This document shows positions 34,453 through 44,477 of a stretch of 64,000 nucleotides of DNA, one piece after another. Position 1 is the first letter of the stretch; every line of letters begins with the position of its first letter. The translations under genes were made by a program, and so were the position numbers. The notes below the pieces were generated by a model. The model ran no database searches, was not told the DNA's origin, and saw only the letters and a program-made list of their open reading frames with translations. Location: NCBI RefSeq assembly GCF_026339735.1, contig NZ_JAPEQG010000001.1:2046001-2110000 (forward strand). Direction: 5' to 3'. This DNA is from Streptomyces sp. NBC_01669. GTDB taxonomy: Bacteria > Actinomycetota > Actinomycetes > Streptomycetales > Streptomycetaceae.

Positions 34453-36066
34453 CTATCCGTAGTTCTCCCGCAGTTCGATCTTCCGGACCTTCCCGCTGAC
34501 CGTCATCGGGAAGGTCTCCAGGATCTGCAGCCTCCGCGGGATCTTGTAGTGCGCAAGCTGCTCGCGGCAGTACTCCGTGACCTCGTCCAGGCTCGGCGGG
34601 TCCGCCGGGTCCCTGGGGATGACACAGGCCAGGATCTCCTCGCCGTACGTGGCGTCCGGTACGCCCACCACCTGCACGTCCGCGACCTTCGGGTGGCCGT
34701 AGAGAAATTCCTCGATCTCCCGCGGATACACGTTCTCGCCGCCGCGGATGATCATGTCCTTGATCCGGCCGACTATCTGTACGTAGCCGTCCTCGCGCAT
34801 CACCGCGAGGTCGCCGGTGTGCATCCAGCGCCCCGCGTCGATCACCTCGGCGGTCCGCTCGGGCTGCTCCCAGTAGCCGAGCATCACGCTGTAGCCACGG
34901 GTGCAGAGTTCGCCCGCCTCCCCGCGTTCCACGGTCACCCCGGTGGCCGGGTCGACGACCTTCACCTCGATGTGCGGCATGACGCGGCCGACCGTGCCGG
35001 TGCGGCGCTCCAGGTCGTCGTCGCGGCGGGTCTGGGTGGAGACCGGAGAGGTCTCCGTCATGCCGTAACAGATGGACACCTCGTCCATGTGCATCTCGGC
35101 GACGACCCGCTTCATCACCTCGACCGGGCAGGGCGATCCGGCCATGATCCCGGTGCGCAGCGAGGAGAGATCGTACGAGGCGAAGTCGGGGAGGTTGAGC
35201 TCGGCGATGAACATGGTGGGAACGCCGTAGAGGGAGGTGCAGCGCTCCTGCTGGACGGCGGCGAGGACCGCGGCGGGCTCGAAGGCGGGAGCCGGAATCA
35301 CGATGCAGGCGCCGTGCGAAGTGATGCCGAGGTTGCCCATCACCATGCCGAAGCAGTGGTAGAAGGGGACGGGCAGACAGACCCGGTCCTGCTCGGTGTA
35401 GGCGACCAACTCCCCGACGAAGTAGCCGTTGTTGAGGATGTTGTGGTGGGAGAGAGTGGCTCCCTTGGGGAAGCCGGTCGTGCCCGAGGTGTACTGGATG
35501 TTGATCGGGTCGTCGCAGGACAACTCGGCTTCCCTTACGGCCAGTTGCTCGGCGGTGACCGATCCGGCCGCTGCCGTCAGCTCGTCCCAGGACGGATCGC
35601 CGATGTAGTGCACGGACCGCAGGGCGGGGCACTCCCCCCGGACCTGGCCGACGAGGGCGCGGTAGTCGCTGGTGCGGTGGGCGAGCGACGAGATCAGGAT
35701 CGAGATCCCCGCCTGGCCGAGCACGTACTGCAGCTCGTGCGCCCGGTAGGCCGGGTTGATGTTGACCATGATCGCGCCGATGCGGGCGGTGGCGTACTGG
35801 ACGAGCACCCACTCGGGGCAGTTGATCGCCCAGATTCCGACGCGGTCGCCCCTGGCCACCCCGGAGCCCATCAGCCCGCGCGCCAGCTCGTCGACCGCCG
35901 CGCCGAATTCGGTGTACGTCCAGCGCCGCCCCGAGACGACGTCGACCAGCGCCTCACGCTCCGGGTACGCCTCGATCGCACGGTCGAGATTGCGCCCGAT
36001 CGTGTCCCCGAGCAGAGCGGTGGTGCCGGTGCCGTGGGCGTAGGACAGCCCGGTCCGTCCGGTCAT
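34453..36066 (-). CDS. AMP-binding fatty-acyl-CoA synthetase
   Basis: 537 residues, complete ANL-superfamily enzyme: P-loop [16 protein letters not shown]5 motif [11 protein letters not shown]8 hinge with [18 protein letters not shown] and the C-terminal catalytic Lys region [11 protein letters not shown]. It adenylates a fatty or related carboxylic acid and transfers it to CoA. Its ATG overlaps the stop of the upstream synthetase gene (ATGA at 36063-36066), so the two are translationally coupled. Residues lining the acyl pocket do not allow a chain-length call. Confidence 0.92.
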   Translation of the reverse strand: MTGRTGLSYAHGTGTTALLGDTIGRNLDRAIEAYPEREALVDVVSGRRWTYTEFGAAVDELARGLMGSGVARGDRVGIWAINCPEWVLVQYATARIGAIMVNINPAYRAHELQYVLGQAGISILISSLAHRTSDYRALVGQVRGECPALRSVHYIGDPSWDELTAAAGSVTAEQLAVREAELSCDDPINIQYTSGTTGFPKGATLSHHNILNNGYFVGELVAYTEQDRVCLPVPFYHCFGMVMGNLGITSHGACIVIPAPAFEPAAVLAAVQQERCTSLYGVPTMFIAELNLPDFASYDLSSLRTGIMAGSPCPVEVMKRVVAEMHMDEVSICYGMTETSPVSTQTRRDDDLERRTGTVGRVMPHIEVKVVDPATGVTVERGEAGELCTRGYSVMLGYWEQPERTAEVIDAGRWMHTGDLAVMREDGYVQIVGRIKDMIIRGGENVYPREIEEFLYGHPKVADVQVVGVPDATYGEEILACVIPRDPADPPSLDEVTEYCREQLAHYKIPRRLQILETFPMTVSGKVRKIELRENYG

Positions 36067-37739
36067 CGCAGATCCCCCTCGTCGTATTCGGTGCCGATGC
36101 CCTGGGCCGTGCGCTCGCGCAGCTCGATCCGGCGGATCTTCCCGGAGACGGTCTTCGGCAGCTCGGCGAACTCCAGTCGGCGGATCCGCTTGTACGGGGC
36201 GAGGACCGCCCGCGAGTGCGCGAACAGCACCTTCGCCGTGTCCGGGCCGGGCTCCCAGCCCTCCGCCAGGACGACGTACGCCTTCGGGACGGCGAGCCGG
36301 ACCGGGTCCGGCGCGGGCACCACCGCGGCCTCGGCGACCGCCTCGTGCTCCAGCAGCGCGCTCTCCAGCTCGAACGGCGAGATCTTGTAGTCGGACGCCT
36401 TGAACACATCGTCGGCGCGGCCGACATAGGTGATGTAGCCGTCCTCGTCGCGGGAGCCGATGTCGCCGGTGCGGTAGTAGCCGCCGGCCATCGCCTCGGC
36501 GGTACGGTCCGGGTCACCGTGGTAGCCGGTCATCAGGCCGACCGGGCGGTACGACAGGTCGAGGGAGATCTCGCCCTCGGTCGCACCGGGCTCACCGGTG
36601 ACCGGGTCGAGGAGCTCGACCTTGAAGCCGGGACTGGGCCGTCCCATCGAACCGGCCTTCAGTACCTGGCCGGGAGTGTTGGCGACCTGGACGGCGGTCT
36701 CGGTCTGGCCGAAGCCGTCCCGGATCGTGACGCCCCACTCGCGCCGGACCGTCTCGATGACCTCGGGGTTCAGTGGCTCTCCGGCGGCGACGACCTCGCG
36801 CGGCGGGGTGTTCAGCTGGGAGAGGTCGGCCTGGATCAGCATCCGCCAGACGGTGGGCGGGGCACAGAAGCTGGTGACGCCCGAGCGGTCCATTTCGGCC
36901 ATCAGGCGGCCCGCGTCGAACCGGGTGTAGTTGAAGATGAAGACGGTGGCCTCGGCGCTCCACGGCGCGAAGAGGTTCGACCAGGCGTGCTTGGCCCAGC
37001 CCGGTGAAGAGATGTTGAGGTGGACGTCCCCGGGCTTGAGACCGATCCAGTACATCGTCGACAAGTGACCCACGGGGTACGAGACATGGGTGTGCTCGAC
37101 CAGCTTGGGGCTGGCGGTCGTGCCGGAGGTGAAGTACAGCATCAGCGGCTCGTCGGCGTCGGTCTCCCGGTCCGTCTCGAAGCTCTCCGGCTGCTCGTCG
37201 GCGCCGGTGTACGGGAGCCAGCCCGGTACGTCCTCGCCGACGGCGATCCGGGTGTAGTCGCCGGGCACCTCGTCGAACTTGACGGCGTCCGCGTCCCGCA
37301 CGATCACATGCCGGACCCGGCCGCGCTCCACCCGGTCGCGCAGGTCGACGGGGCCGAGGAGCGGGGTGGCGGGAATGACGACGGCGCGCAGCTTCATCGC
37401 GGCGAGGGCCGTCTCCCACAGTTCGACCTGGTTGCCGAGCATGACGAGGATCCGGTCTCCGGCGCGTACCCCTTGGGCGCGGAGCCAGTTCGCGGCCCGG
37501 TTGGAGCGGGCGGACATCGCGGCGAAGGACACCTCGGTGCGGCGGCCGTCCTCCTCCACGATGTGCAGGGCGGTGCGGTCGTTGTTCTCCGCGATGACGT
37601 CGAACCAGTCCAGCGCCCAGTTGAAACGATCGGCCCGGGGCCAGCGGAAGCCCTCGTACGCCGTCGCATAGTCCTCGCGATGCTGCAGCAGAAAGTCCCG
37701 GGCGGCCCGGAACGTTTCCGTCGCGCTGGTTGCCGACAT
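36063..37739 (-). CDS. AMP-binding acyl-CoA synthetase, medium-chain (MACS/acetyl-CoA-synthetase-like) type
   Basis: 558 residues. ANL motifs: P-loop [48 protein letters not shown] and C-terminal Lys motif [13 protein letters not shown]. The N-terminal FNWALDWFD element is typical of the MACS/acetyl-CoA synthetase branch. It activates short- to medium-chain or aromatic acids as CoA thioesters. AGGAGGG lies 4 nt before ATG. It heads a two-gene operon and is divergent from a GAF/LuxR regulator, with a palindrome between them. Confidence 0.93.
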   Translation of the reverse strand: MSATSATETFRAARDFLLQHREDYATAYEGFRWPRADRFNWALDWFDVIAENNDRTALHIVEEDGRRTEVSFAAMSARSNRAANWLRAQGVRAGDRILVMLGNQVELWETALAAMKLRAVVIPATPLLGPVDLRDRVERGRVRHVIVRDADAVKFDEVPGDYTRIAVGEDVPGWLPYTGADEQPESFETDRETDADEPLMLYFTSGTTASPKLVEHTHVSYPVGHLSTMYWIGLKPGDVHLNISSPGWAKHAWSNLFAPWSAEATVFIFNYTRFDAGRLMAEMDRSGVTSFCAPPTVWRMLIQADLSQLNTPPREVVAAGEPLNPEVIETVRREWGVTIRDGFGQTETAVQVANTPGQVLKAGSMGRPSPGFKVELLDPVTGEPGATEGEISLDLSYRPVGLMTGYHGDPDRTAEAMAGGYYRTGDIGSRDEDGYITYVGRADDVFKASDYKISPFELESALLEHEAVAEAAVVPAPDPVRLAVPKAYVVLAEGWEPGPDTAKVLFAHSRAVLAPYKRIRRLEFAELPKTVSGKIRRIELRERTAQGIGTEYDEGDLR

Positions 37740-37771
37740 GTGCCCTCCTTATTGCGGACCGGACCGGTCCC

Positions 37772-37786
37772 TTAACATCATGTAAA
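37772..37786. promoter_or_regulatory. candidate operator between acyl-CoA synthetase operon and LuxR regulator
   Basis: TTAACATCATGTAAA is a 15-nt pseudo-palindrome (one mismatched pair) in an otherwise very GC-rich spacer; a second hairpin, ACCCCCG-AA-CGGGGGT, lies at 37806-37821 in the regulator leader. Confidence 0.45.
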
Positions 37787-37849
37787 CAGTGACCCAGGTC
37801 TCACCACCCCCGAACGGGGGTGACGCGGGCGGGGCAGAGAGGCGACAGC

Positions 37850-38692
37850 GTGCCGGAGCCGGTCGATGCGGTCGAGATGCAAGCGGCCCTACTGCGGTTG
37901 CGCCGGGCGAGCGGGCTGCCCGTGGCGTTCGGCGGACTGCTGTCGGATGCGCGTCACGCCCGGATAGCGGAGCTCAACGGGGCGCAGACCACGGCGCTGC
38001 GCGGCCTCGTCATCACTGCGGGCAGCGGACTCGGCGGCAAGTCGATCGCCCTGTCCCGGCCGTGCGCGGTGACCGACTACCCGTCGTCGCGGCACATCAG
38101 CCACGAGTACGACACCGCGGTCGCCGCGGAGGGGCTGCGCTCGGTGGTCGCGGTGCCCGTCGTCGTACGCCGCAAGGTGCGGGGCGTGCTGTACGGGGCG
38201 CTGCGTGAGCCCCTCACCCTCGGGGACCGTACGTTCGACGCGGCCGTCGCGGCGGCCCGCGACGTGGAACAGGCGCTCGCCGTGCGCGACGAGGTGCAGC
38301 AGCTCCTGGCCGTCACCCGGGACCAGGTGACGGACCCGCGGACGGCGCCGGGTGCGTGGGAGGACGTCCGCGAGGCGCACCGCGAGCTGCGCGCGCTGGT
38401 CCCGAAGGTGGCCGACCCGGCGCTTCGCGAGGAACTCCTCTCGGTGTGCGGGCTGCTGGCCTCGGCGTCCGGGACATCGGTGCCGGGCGCCCGCGGGGTG
38501 CAGCTGGCGCCGCGCGAGATCGATGTCCTCGCCTGTGTGGCCGCGGGCGCGACAAACGCGGTGGCGGCCGACCGGCTCGGGCTGCGGCCCGAGACGGTGA
38601 AGGGGTATCTGCGCGCGGCGATGCGGAAGCTGGGGGCGCACACCCGGCTGGAAGCGGTCGTGGCGGCGCGCCGGGCGGGGCTCCTGCCGTAG
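37850..38692 (+). CDS. GAF-like sensor/LuxR HTH transcriptional regulator
   Basis: 280 residues from GTG 37850 (GAGAGG 7 nt upstream). The N-terminal about 150 residues form a GAF-like sensory domain (LGGKSIALSRPCAVTDYP, LRSVVAVPVVVRRKVRGVLYG). The C-terminal LuxR HTH contains LAPREIDVLACVAAGATNAVAADRLGL and ETVKGYLRAAMRKLGAH. It is divergent from the two acyl-CoA synthetase genes and probably regulates them in response to a bound small molecule, perhaps an acyl-CoA. The ligand is not evident. Confidence 0.88.
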   Translation: MPEPVDAVEMQAALLRLRRASGLPVAFGGLLSDARHARIAELNGAQTTALRGLVITAGSGLGGKSIALSRPCAVTDYPSSRHISHEYDTAVAAEGLRSVVAVPVVVRRKVRGVLYGALREPLTLGDRTFDAAVAAARDVEQALAVRDEVQQLLAVTRDQVTDPRTAPGAWEDVREAHRELRALVPKVADPALREELLSVCGLLASASGTSVPGARGVQLAPREIDVLACVAAGATNAVAADRLGLRPETVKGYLRAAMRKLGAHTRLEAVVAARRAGLLP

Positions 38693-38776
38693 GCGCGCGC
38701 CGGGCGTCCGCCTCGGTCGCGCGCCTGACGTCCGCCGGGGTCTCTGCCGTACGGTCGGGGCCAGGGGGTGACGGAC

Positions 38777-39430
38777 ATGGTGTCCACGCATCAATATCTT
38801 GTCTTCGCGGCGATGTCCCTGCTGGTGATCGTGATCCCGGGGCCGAGCGTCCTCTTCGTGATCGGCCGGGCCCTGGCCCACGGCCGCCGCACCGCGCTGG
38901 CCACGGTGCTGGGCAATGTCGCCGGTTCGTACGTCCTGGTCGTGGCGGTCGCGCTGGGCATCGGTTCGCTGGTCGAACGCTCGGTGGTGGTCTTCATGAC
39001 CGTGAAGCTGGCGGGTGCGGCGTATCTGGTCCTCCTGGGGGTGCAGGCGTTCCGGCACCGCAAGGAGCTGAGGCCGGGGGCTGTCGAGGCGTTGCCGGAG
39101 CGGCCCGCGCGCGGTGATCTGCGGACGGTGATGGACGGTGTGGTCGTCGGCGTCACCAACCCCAAGGGCATCGTCTTCTTCGCCGCGGTACTCCCCCAGT
39201 TCGTGGACCCGTCGACCGGTCATCTCCCGGCGCAGATGCTGCTGTTGGGGCTGGTGCCGATCGCGATCGGGCTGGTGACGGACACCCTCTGGGGGCTCGG
39301 CGCGTCGGCGGCCCGGAGCTGGTTCGCCCGGTCGGACAAGCGGCTGTCGGTGATCGGCGGGGCGGGTGGCTTCGCGATGATCGGTCTGGGCGTGACGGTG
39401 GCGGCGACGGGCCGCGCCGACAGGCTCTGA
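38777..39430 (+). CDS. LysE/RhtB-family exporter
   Basis: About 217 residues with six hydrophobic helices. The N-terminal family signature PGPSVLFVIGRALAHGRR and the helix-3/4 block GVTNPKGIVFFAAVLPQFVD are diagnostic of LysE-type amino-acid exporters. The start is ambiguous: ATG 38777 has AGGGGG 8 nt upstream, with a GTG three codons earlier and another one codon later. It exports amino acids or related metabolites; the substrate is unknown. Confidence 0.88.
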   Translation: MVSTHQYLVFAAMSLLVIVIPGPSVLFVIGRALAHGRRTALATVLGNVAGSYVLVVAVALGIGSLVERSVVVFMTVKLAGAAYLVLLGVQAFRHRKELRPGAVEALPERPARGDLRTVMDGVVVGVTNPKGIVFFAAVLPQFVDPSTGHLPAQMLLLGLVPIAIGLVTDTLWGLGASAARSWFARSDKRLSVIGGAGGFAMIGLGVTVAATGRADRL

Positions 39431-39453
39431 GAGGAGCTGAGCCCCGCTCCCGG

Positions 39454-40620
39454 TCAGTCCCCGAAGTCGACGAAGGGGGCGAACCGGATGTCGTGCGCGG
39501 CCGGGTCCGCGGGTCCCATCGTGGCGAGCATCCGCAGCCCCTCTTCCGTGACGGCTTCGCGCTCCGCCGGGCTCAGCCTGCCCAGCGCCTGCACGGTGAC
39601 GGTCCCCTGGCCTCCGGGCTTCTGCCCGGGCGCGCCGAACCGCCAGATCGCCGCGAGGAGGCCGTCGACGAGCACGGCTCCGTATGCCTGATTGCCGTTC
39701 CCGTTGCGTCCTTTGAACTGCGGCGGGATGACGCGCGTACGGTCCGCATGGCCGAGGAGGACGTTGTCGAACTCGGGCAGGAAGCGCGGTGGGGCGGGGG
39801 TGTCCGGGTCGGGACGCGGGGCGTCCGGCAGGTCGAAGAGTTCCACGCCGTGCTCGTCGCGGAAGGTGATCAGCCGCGGCCGAAGCCGTTCGAAGACCTC
39901 CTGCAGCCGGGTCAGTCCGGCCCACATCTGCATGTCCTTCACGGAGGCGGGTCCGAAGGCGCCGAGGTAACGCAGCACGGTCGCGTCGGGTGCGGGTGTC
40001 GGCTCCGACGGCCGGCCGAGCCAGTGCTCGGCGGTGGTCAGCGCGACCTGTCCGCTCCGGCCCCAGAGCCCGCGCGGGGTGACCTGGACCAGGGGCAGAG
40101 TGCAGCGGGCGGCCACGGTCAGGGCCTGTGGGTCGGCGTCCGGCCACTGCGCGAGGAGTACCTCGCGCAGTTCCTTCGGGGTGCGCGGGCGCTCCTCGAC
40201 GAGCTCTCTGCCGATCGCCGCGAGCCGGTCCAGGTCCACCCCGCCGAGTCCCTGCCGGAACATCTTCAGCTCCCGGCTGCGGGCCGGCTGGACCAGCGGA
40301 CGCAGGGTCAGCGCGTCGTCGGCGGTGTGGGTATGGATGGTGGATCGGAGGGTGACGATGCGGACCACCTCTCGGGACCCCATCAGCGTGGAGAGCTCGG
40401 CCGGGTCAAAGCCTTCGAGCCGGGCGAAGAGCTGGTAGTACGGCGGCTTGGTGTTCTGCGCCTGGAGCCCGACGAGATGCCCGACGGCTTCCTTCGCGGA
40501 CATCGGGCTCCGGCGCAGGAGCAGTTGGCGCTCCAGAGTGGCCCGGCCCAGTGCGCGGGGCGTGAGCAGCGGGGACTGGGCGGATGCGGCTCGTGCGGCG
40601 GGGTTCGTCTTCGCGGCCAT
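39454..40620 (-). CDS. winged-helix (HTH_42) protein, AlkZ-type DNA glycosylase family
   Basis: 388 residues of the HTH_42 family, with RATLERQLLLRRS followed by the Q-x-Q motif in LVGLQAQNTKPP. Family enzymes such as AlkZ use a QxQ motif to excise alkylated bases or unhook interstrand crosslinks; others have lost it. The later DNA-binding part (TLRSTIHTHTADD, LLGHADRTRVIPP) also matches. A DNA-repair or self-resistance role is therefore possible, but no biosynthetic cluster is adjacent. It is divergent from the DMT transporter gene and convergent with the LysE exporter gene. Confidence 0.78.
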   Translation of the reverse strand: MAAKTNPAARAASAQSPLLTPRALGRATLERQLLLRRSPMSAKEAVGHLVGLQAQNTKPPYYQLFARLEGFDPAELSTLMGSREVVRIVTLRSTIHTHTADDALTLRPLVQPARSRELKMFRQGLGGVDLDRLAAIGRELVEERPRTPKELREVLLAQWPDADPQALTVAARCTLPLVQVTPRGLWGRSGQVALTTAEHWLGRPSEPTPAPDATVLRYLGAFGPASVKDMQMWAGLTRLQEVFERLRPRLITFRDEHGVELFDLPDAPRPDPDTPAPPRFLPEFDNVLLGHADRTRVIPPQFKGRNGNGNQAYGAVLVDGLLAAIWRFGAPGQKPGGQGTVTVQALGRLSPAEREAVTEEGLRMLATMGPADPAAHDIRFAPFVDFGD

Positions 40621-40749
40621 GAACGGCACGGTACGCGGACACGCGGACACCTTCCGTCCGCAATGCATTCTCCCCGTCCTTCCCCCGGCCGCCGCACCGC
40701 AGGGCGGCAGGACCCCGGAATACGCGCGGGCCGCCCGCATCATGGACGG

Positions 40750-41628
40750 GTGATCAGCGTCCTGTTCGCCATCCTGACCGCACTCAGCAACGGCGCCGCG
40801 TCCGTGCTGCAACGCCGTGCCGCCCTCGCCGTACCCGACACGCACGCGATGCACCTGTCGCTGATCGGCCATCTGCTGCACCAGAAGGTGTGGCTGGCCG
40901 GGATCGGGCTGGTGATCGTCGCCGCCGTCTGCCAGGCCGTCGCGCTGGCCACCGGCCCGATCTCGGTGGTCCAGCCGATCTTCGTCATCGAACTCCCGGC
41001 GACACTGCTGCTGGCCGGGTTCGTGATGCGGGTCCGGGTACCGCGCGGAGTCTGGTACGGCGTGGCTGCCGTGACCGTGGGGCTGGCCCTCGGCATGGCT
41101 TCCGCCGCTCCGGGTGGCGGCAGCACGTCGGTGCACGGCGCGGTCTGGGTCCCGGCGCTGATCGTGACGGGGATCTTCGAGGCCGCTCTGATCACCGGCG
41201 CGATGAGTACCCGCGGAAACCCCCGGGCGGCGCTGCTCGGGCTCGCCGCCGCATGCGGGTACTCGCTCACCGCCGCACTGATGAAGGACGCCATGGGGCG
41301 GCTCGATGACGGCGGGGTGACCGCGCTCATGACGTCCTGGCAGCTGTACGCCACCGCCGCCGCCGGAGTGGGTGCGCTGTTCCTGCTGCAGAACGCACTC
41401 CAGGCGGGCACCCTGGTCGCCGTCCAGCCGATGCTGACACTGGGCGACGCGCTGATCAGCATCCTGTACGGGGTGACGCTGTTCGGCGAGGAACTGCGTA
41501 CGGGCTGGTGGCTGCTGCCGGAGCTGGTCGCCATGGTTCTCATCGCGCTGGGCTGCATCGAACTGGCGCGTTCGCCGCTGGCGACCGGGCACGCCGCACC
41601 GCCGCGGCGCAGCACCCGCGTGACGTGA
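40750..41628 (+). CDS. DMT-superfamily membrane transporter
   Basis: 292 residues with about nine to ten hydrophobic helices and the EamA/NIPA-like pattern (VISVLFAILTALSNGAASVLQRRAA, GPISVVQPIFVIELPATLLLAG). The GTG start follows GGACGG closely. The substrate cannot be inferred. It lies divergent from the AlkZ-like gene across a 129-bp spacer. Confidence 0.82.
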   Translation: MISVLFAILTALSNGAASVLQRRAALAVPDTHAMHLSLIGHLLHQKVWLAGIGLVIVAAVCQAVALATGPISVVQPIFVIELPATLLLAGFVMRVRVPRGVWYGVAAVTVGLALGMASAAPGGGSTSVHGAVWVPALIVTGIFEAALITGAMSTRGNPRAALLGLAAACGYSLTAALMKDAMGRLDDGGVTALMTSWQLYATAAAGVGALFLLQNALQAGTLVAVQPMLTLGDALISILYGVTLFGEELRTGWWLLPELVAMVLIALGCIELARSPLATGHAAPPRRSTRVT

Positions 41629-41944
41629 CGGCCCGTACCGGGCCCCGGGGGCGGGCGTCCGGGTCCCGGTGCGGGCCGACGACGTCGAGGTCGGGGTGGC
41701 GGCGAACAGCGCGACGGCGATCGGCCGCAGAGATGGCGGACGGCGCACGGCGGTGGCGGCGTGGCCCTGCTCCGACTCACCTGTTCGGCCCAGAGCCCAC
41801 CGAGTCCGGCACGACGGAGAGAGTGCGAGTTCCGGACGGCCCCGGATGACGCCCATCCGGCCTCGCCCGCCCTTACGGCGTGCATCAGGTCGTCAGAGGA
41901 GCTCGCATACGGCCGCCTGCCCCTGCGACGCTCGCCCGACACGC
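41629..41944. other. intergenic region without a gene
   Basis: A small 6-bp hairpin (41630-41635 with 41639-41644) follows the DMT stop; nothing else is supportable. Confidence 0.5.
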
Positions 41945-41983
41945 GGAACCGGCCCCCGGGAGGAATTCCCGGGGGCCGGTTCC
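41945..41983 (-). terminator. terminator of the DUF2510 gene
   Basis: Perfect 17-bp stem (41945-41961 with 41967-41983), 5-nt loop, 13 nt past the minus-strand stop. Confidence 0.9.
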
Positions 41984-41995
41984 CGCCGAGTCGCT

Positions 41996-42889
41996 TCAGG
42001 CGGTCTGCCCGGATCCCGAACCCGTCACGGCCGCCGCCTTGATCCCCTCGGTGATCTCGTCCATCACCGCGAGCGCGGGCGCCTTGGGGCTGACGTCGAA
42101 GCCGGACCTTACGACAACCAGCATGTCCGTGGAGCGAGGGGAGGGAAAGGCCAGCGACTGGACGTAACCGTCGTCGCCCTTCTTCGTGACCACCTTCCAG
42201 CGCACCAGATAGCCCTTCCGGCCCGCGACGGTGACCGCCTCGGACTTGAGCTGCTCGTGCGAGGTGATGGCGCCGTAGGCCTTGCCGCCGTACGACGACG
42301 TGGCGTTGACGGAGATGTCCGCCTTCGCCGCCGCCTCCGCCGTCTTCGCCGTGATCTTGAGCGCCTGGGCCGGGGCGACGAACGCCCCTCCGCGCTCGCA
42401 CTTCTGCGAGGCGTCCGCCGGGCACGTGTACGACCCCGTGCTCACCGAGGCACCGATCAGGGCCGACTGACCGGTCCAGCCGTCGGGCACCGGCAGGCTG
42501 ATGCCACTGCTGGCGTCCGTGGCATACCCCTCCTCGGACGGCGGTTGCTGCTGGTCGGGCGCCGGACTCCGGCCACCGGGGCCACCGGAACCGCCCTGGC
42601 CGTTCTGTCCCCCGGGGGAACTGGGCGCCGGCGACACGGCACCACGGGAGGTGTTCTCGGAGCTGTGGGATCCATCAGTCAGCAGGATGGCGCCACCCGC
42701 GATCGCGGCCAGCACCACCACGCCCGCGGTGACGCCGACGCCGATCCAGATCCGACGGCGCCGGACGGCCGCGGGCGGCGTCCGGAGCTGATCCGTCCAC
42801 TGACTTCCGTCCCACCAGCGTTCCTGGACAGGGCCTGTTCCTGTATACCCGGGGTCCGTATGCCAGCCGGGAGGGCTCATCTCGGTCAC
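41996..42889 (-). CDS. DUF2510 membrane-anchored protein
   Basis: About 297 residues from GTG 42889. An N-terminal DUF2510 motif (PPGWHTDPG...RWWDGSQWTDQLR) lies in the cytoplasm. One transmembrane helix follows (IWIGVGVTAGVVVLAAIAGG, about residues 48-70), then a Gly/Pro/Gln-rich flexible linker and an extracellular about 150-residue domain with one Cys pair (YTCPADASQKC). DUF2510 is a short Trp-rich module found in actinobacterial membrane proteins; the external domain is not recognised. Confidence 0.82.
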   Translation of the reverse strand: MTEMSPPGWHTDPGYTGTGPVQERWWDGSQWTDQLRTPPAAVRRRRIWIGVGVTAGVVVLAAIAGGAILLTDGSHSSENTSRGAVSPAPSSPGGQNGQGGSGGPGGRSPAPDQQQPPSEEGYATDASSGISLPVPDGWTGQSALIGASVSTGSYTCPADASQKCERGGAFVAPAQALKITAKTAEAAAKADISVNATSSYGGKAYGAITSHEQLKSEAVTVAGRKGYLVRWKVVTKKGDDGYVQSLAFPSPRSTDMLVVVRSGFDVSPKAPALAVMDEITEGIKAAAVTGSGSGQTA

Positions 42890-43122
42890 GACGCCCACCG
42901 TAGAGGCGCTCCGTGAAAATCCCATGAAACGGTGCGAGGAACCCTCTCAGGGCCGCCGACAGTGCGCGGACCACCGAATCGGGGCGTAATGGGCTAGGAC
43001 GTCTCTTTCGGATCAGGCGCGCCATCGGGAGTGCGGGCAGGTCCCGGCGAGCCGGGCACGCTCCGAAAAGAGGTCCCAGGAGCCCGGACCACGACCGGAC
43101 CGGGCCGTGCGATGGGAGAGCC

Positions 43123-43965
43123 ATGCCGTACATCACCGTTGGCGAGGAGAACTCCGCCGGCATCCATGTGTACTACGAGGACCACGGGATGGGGCAGCCC
43201 GTCGTCCTGATCCACGGGTTCCCGCTGAGCGGCGCATCCTGGGAGAAGCAGCTCCCGGTCCTGCTGCGCGCCGGGTACCGGGTGATCACGTACGACCGGC
43301 GCGGCTTCGGCCGCTCCTCGCAGCCCACCACGGGGTACGACTACGACACTCTCGCCACGGATCTCAACGCCGTCATGGAGAAGCTCGACCTGCAGAACAC
43401 CATCCTGGTCGGGTTCTCCATGGGCACCGGCGAGGTCGTCCGCTACCTGGGCAATTACGGATCCGCGCGGGTCGACCGGGCGGCACTGATCGCCCCGATC
43501 CCGCCGTTCCTCCTGAAGACCGGGGACAACCCCGAGGGGGTCGACCGGAGCGTCTTCGACGACATCATGAGTGCCATCGCCTCGGACCGTCCCGCGTATC
43601 TGACGACCTTCCTCCACGACTTCAACAACGTCGACAAGCTCGGTGGTACCCGGATCAGTGACCAGGCGCTGCAGCTCCAGTGGATGGTGGCCGCCGGTGC
43701 GTCGGCCCACTCCACGCTGGCCTGTGTGCCGGCCTGGCTGACGGACTTCCGCGACGACCTGCCCAAGATCGACGTGGAGACGCTGATCGTCCAGGGCAAC
43801 GAGGACCGCATCCTGCCCATCGACTCCTGCGGGCGGCGACTGCCCGACCTGATCAAGAACAGCCGTCTCGTCGAGATCCCGGGCGGCCCGCACAACATCG
43901 GGTGGACGCACGCCGAGGAACTCAACGCAATTCTCATGGGGTTCCTGGGCCGGACGGCCTCCTGA
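43123..43965 (+). CDS. alpha/beta hydrolase, cofactor-free haloperoxidase-like
   Basis: 280 residues: oxyanion HGFPLSG, nucleophile elbow GFSMGTGE (Ser), Asp in VQGNEDRILPID and His in GGPHNIGWTH. This is the pattern of non-haem chloroperoxidase/esterase-type hydrolases. The FSMGxGE elbow is characteristic of that branch. It is probably a cytoplasmic esterase with perhydrolase side activity; the substrate is unknown. The next gene, an NTF2-like protein, starts 137 bp downstream. Confidence 0.9.
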   Translation: MPYITVGEENSAGIHVYYEDHGMGQPVVLIHGFPLSGASWEKQLPVLLRAGYRVITYDRRGFGRSSQPTTGYDYDTLATDLNAVMEKLDLQNTILVGFSMGTGEVVRYLGNYGSARVDRAALIAPIPPFLLKTGDNPEGVDRSVFDDIMSAIASDRPAYLTTFLHDFNNVDKLGGTRISDQALQLQWMVAAGASAHSTLACVPAWLTDFRDDLPKIDVETLIVQGNEDRILPIDSCGRRLPDLIKNSRLVEIPGGPHNIGWTHAEELNAILMGFLGRTAS

Positions 43966-44102
43966 GCGCCGCACGCCGCCGGGGCGTCCGGTCATGACCC
44001 AGGAGGTAATCGACGCTTCTTCGCGCGTCGGACATCGTGTTCCTCACAAGCCGTACAGGAGCCCGGCCGCAGGGCCGGGACCGTGACCGGGAGGACAGCA
44101 CG

Positions 44103-44471
44103 ATGACCGCATACGAGGACGCCGTTCAGCGCTACTTCACCGCCTGGAACGCGGCCACCCCCGAGGAACTGGCGAAGGCCGTCGCCGCCGCCTTCACCGA
44201 CGGCGCCACGTACACCGACCCGCTGGCCTCCGTGCGGGGCCACGACGAGCTGGTGGCCGTGATCAGCGGTGCCCATCAGCAGTTCCCCGGCTTCGAGTTC
44301 AAGCTGACCGGCGCCCCCGAAGGACACCACGACATCGTCCGGTTCAGCTGGGACCTGGTCTCCACCGCCGACGGCTCCGCGCCCGTCGCCGGGTCCGACG
44401 TCGTCACCCTCGACGACGACGGGCGCATCACCTCGGTCAGCGGCTTCCTGGACCGGGTCCCCGGAGCGTGA
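44103..44471 (+). CDS. SnoaL/NTF2-like small protein
   Basis: 122 residues with the cone-shaped NTF2-like pattern: an N-terminal helix (AVQRYFTAWNAATPEELA), a strand with YTDPLASVRGHDELVA, then PGFEFKLTG and FSWDLV. ATG 44103 has GGGAGGA upstream. Such proteins bind or isomerise small hydrophobic ligands; no function can be given. Confidence 0.85.
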   Translation: MTAYEDAVQRYFTAWNAATPEELAKAVAAAFTDGATYTDPLASVRGHDELVAVISGAHQQFPGFEFKLTGAPEGHHDIVRFSWDLVSTADGSAPVAGSDVVTLDDDGRITSVSGFLDRVPGA

Positions 44472-44477
44472 CCGGCG

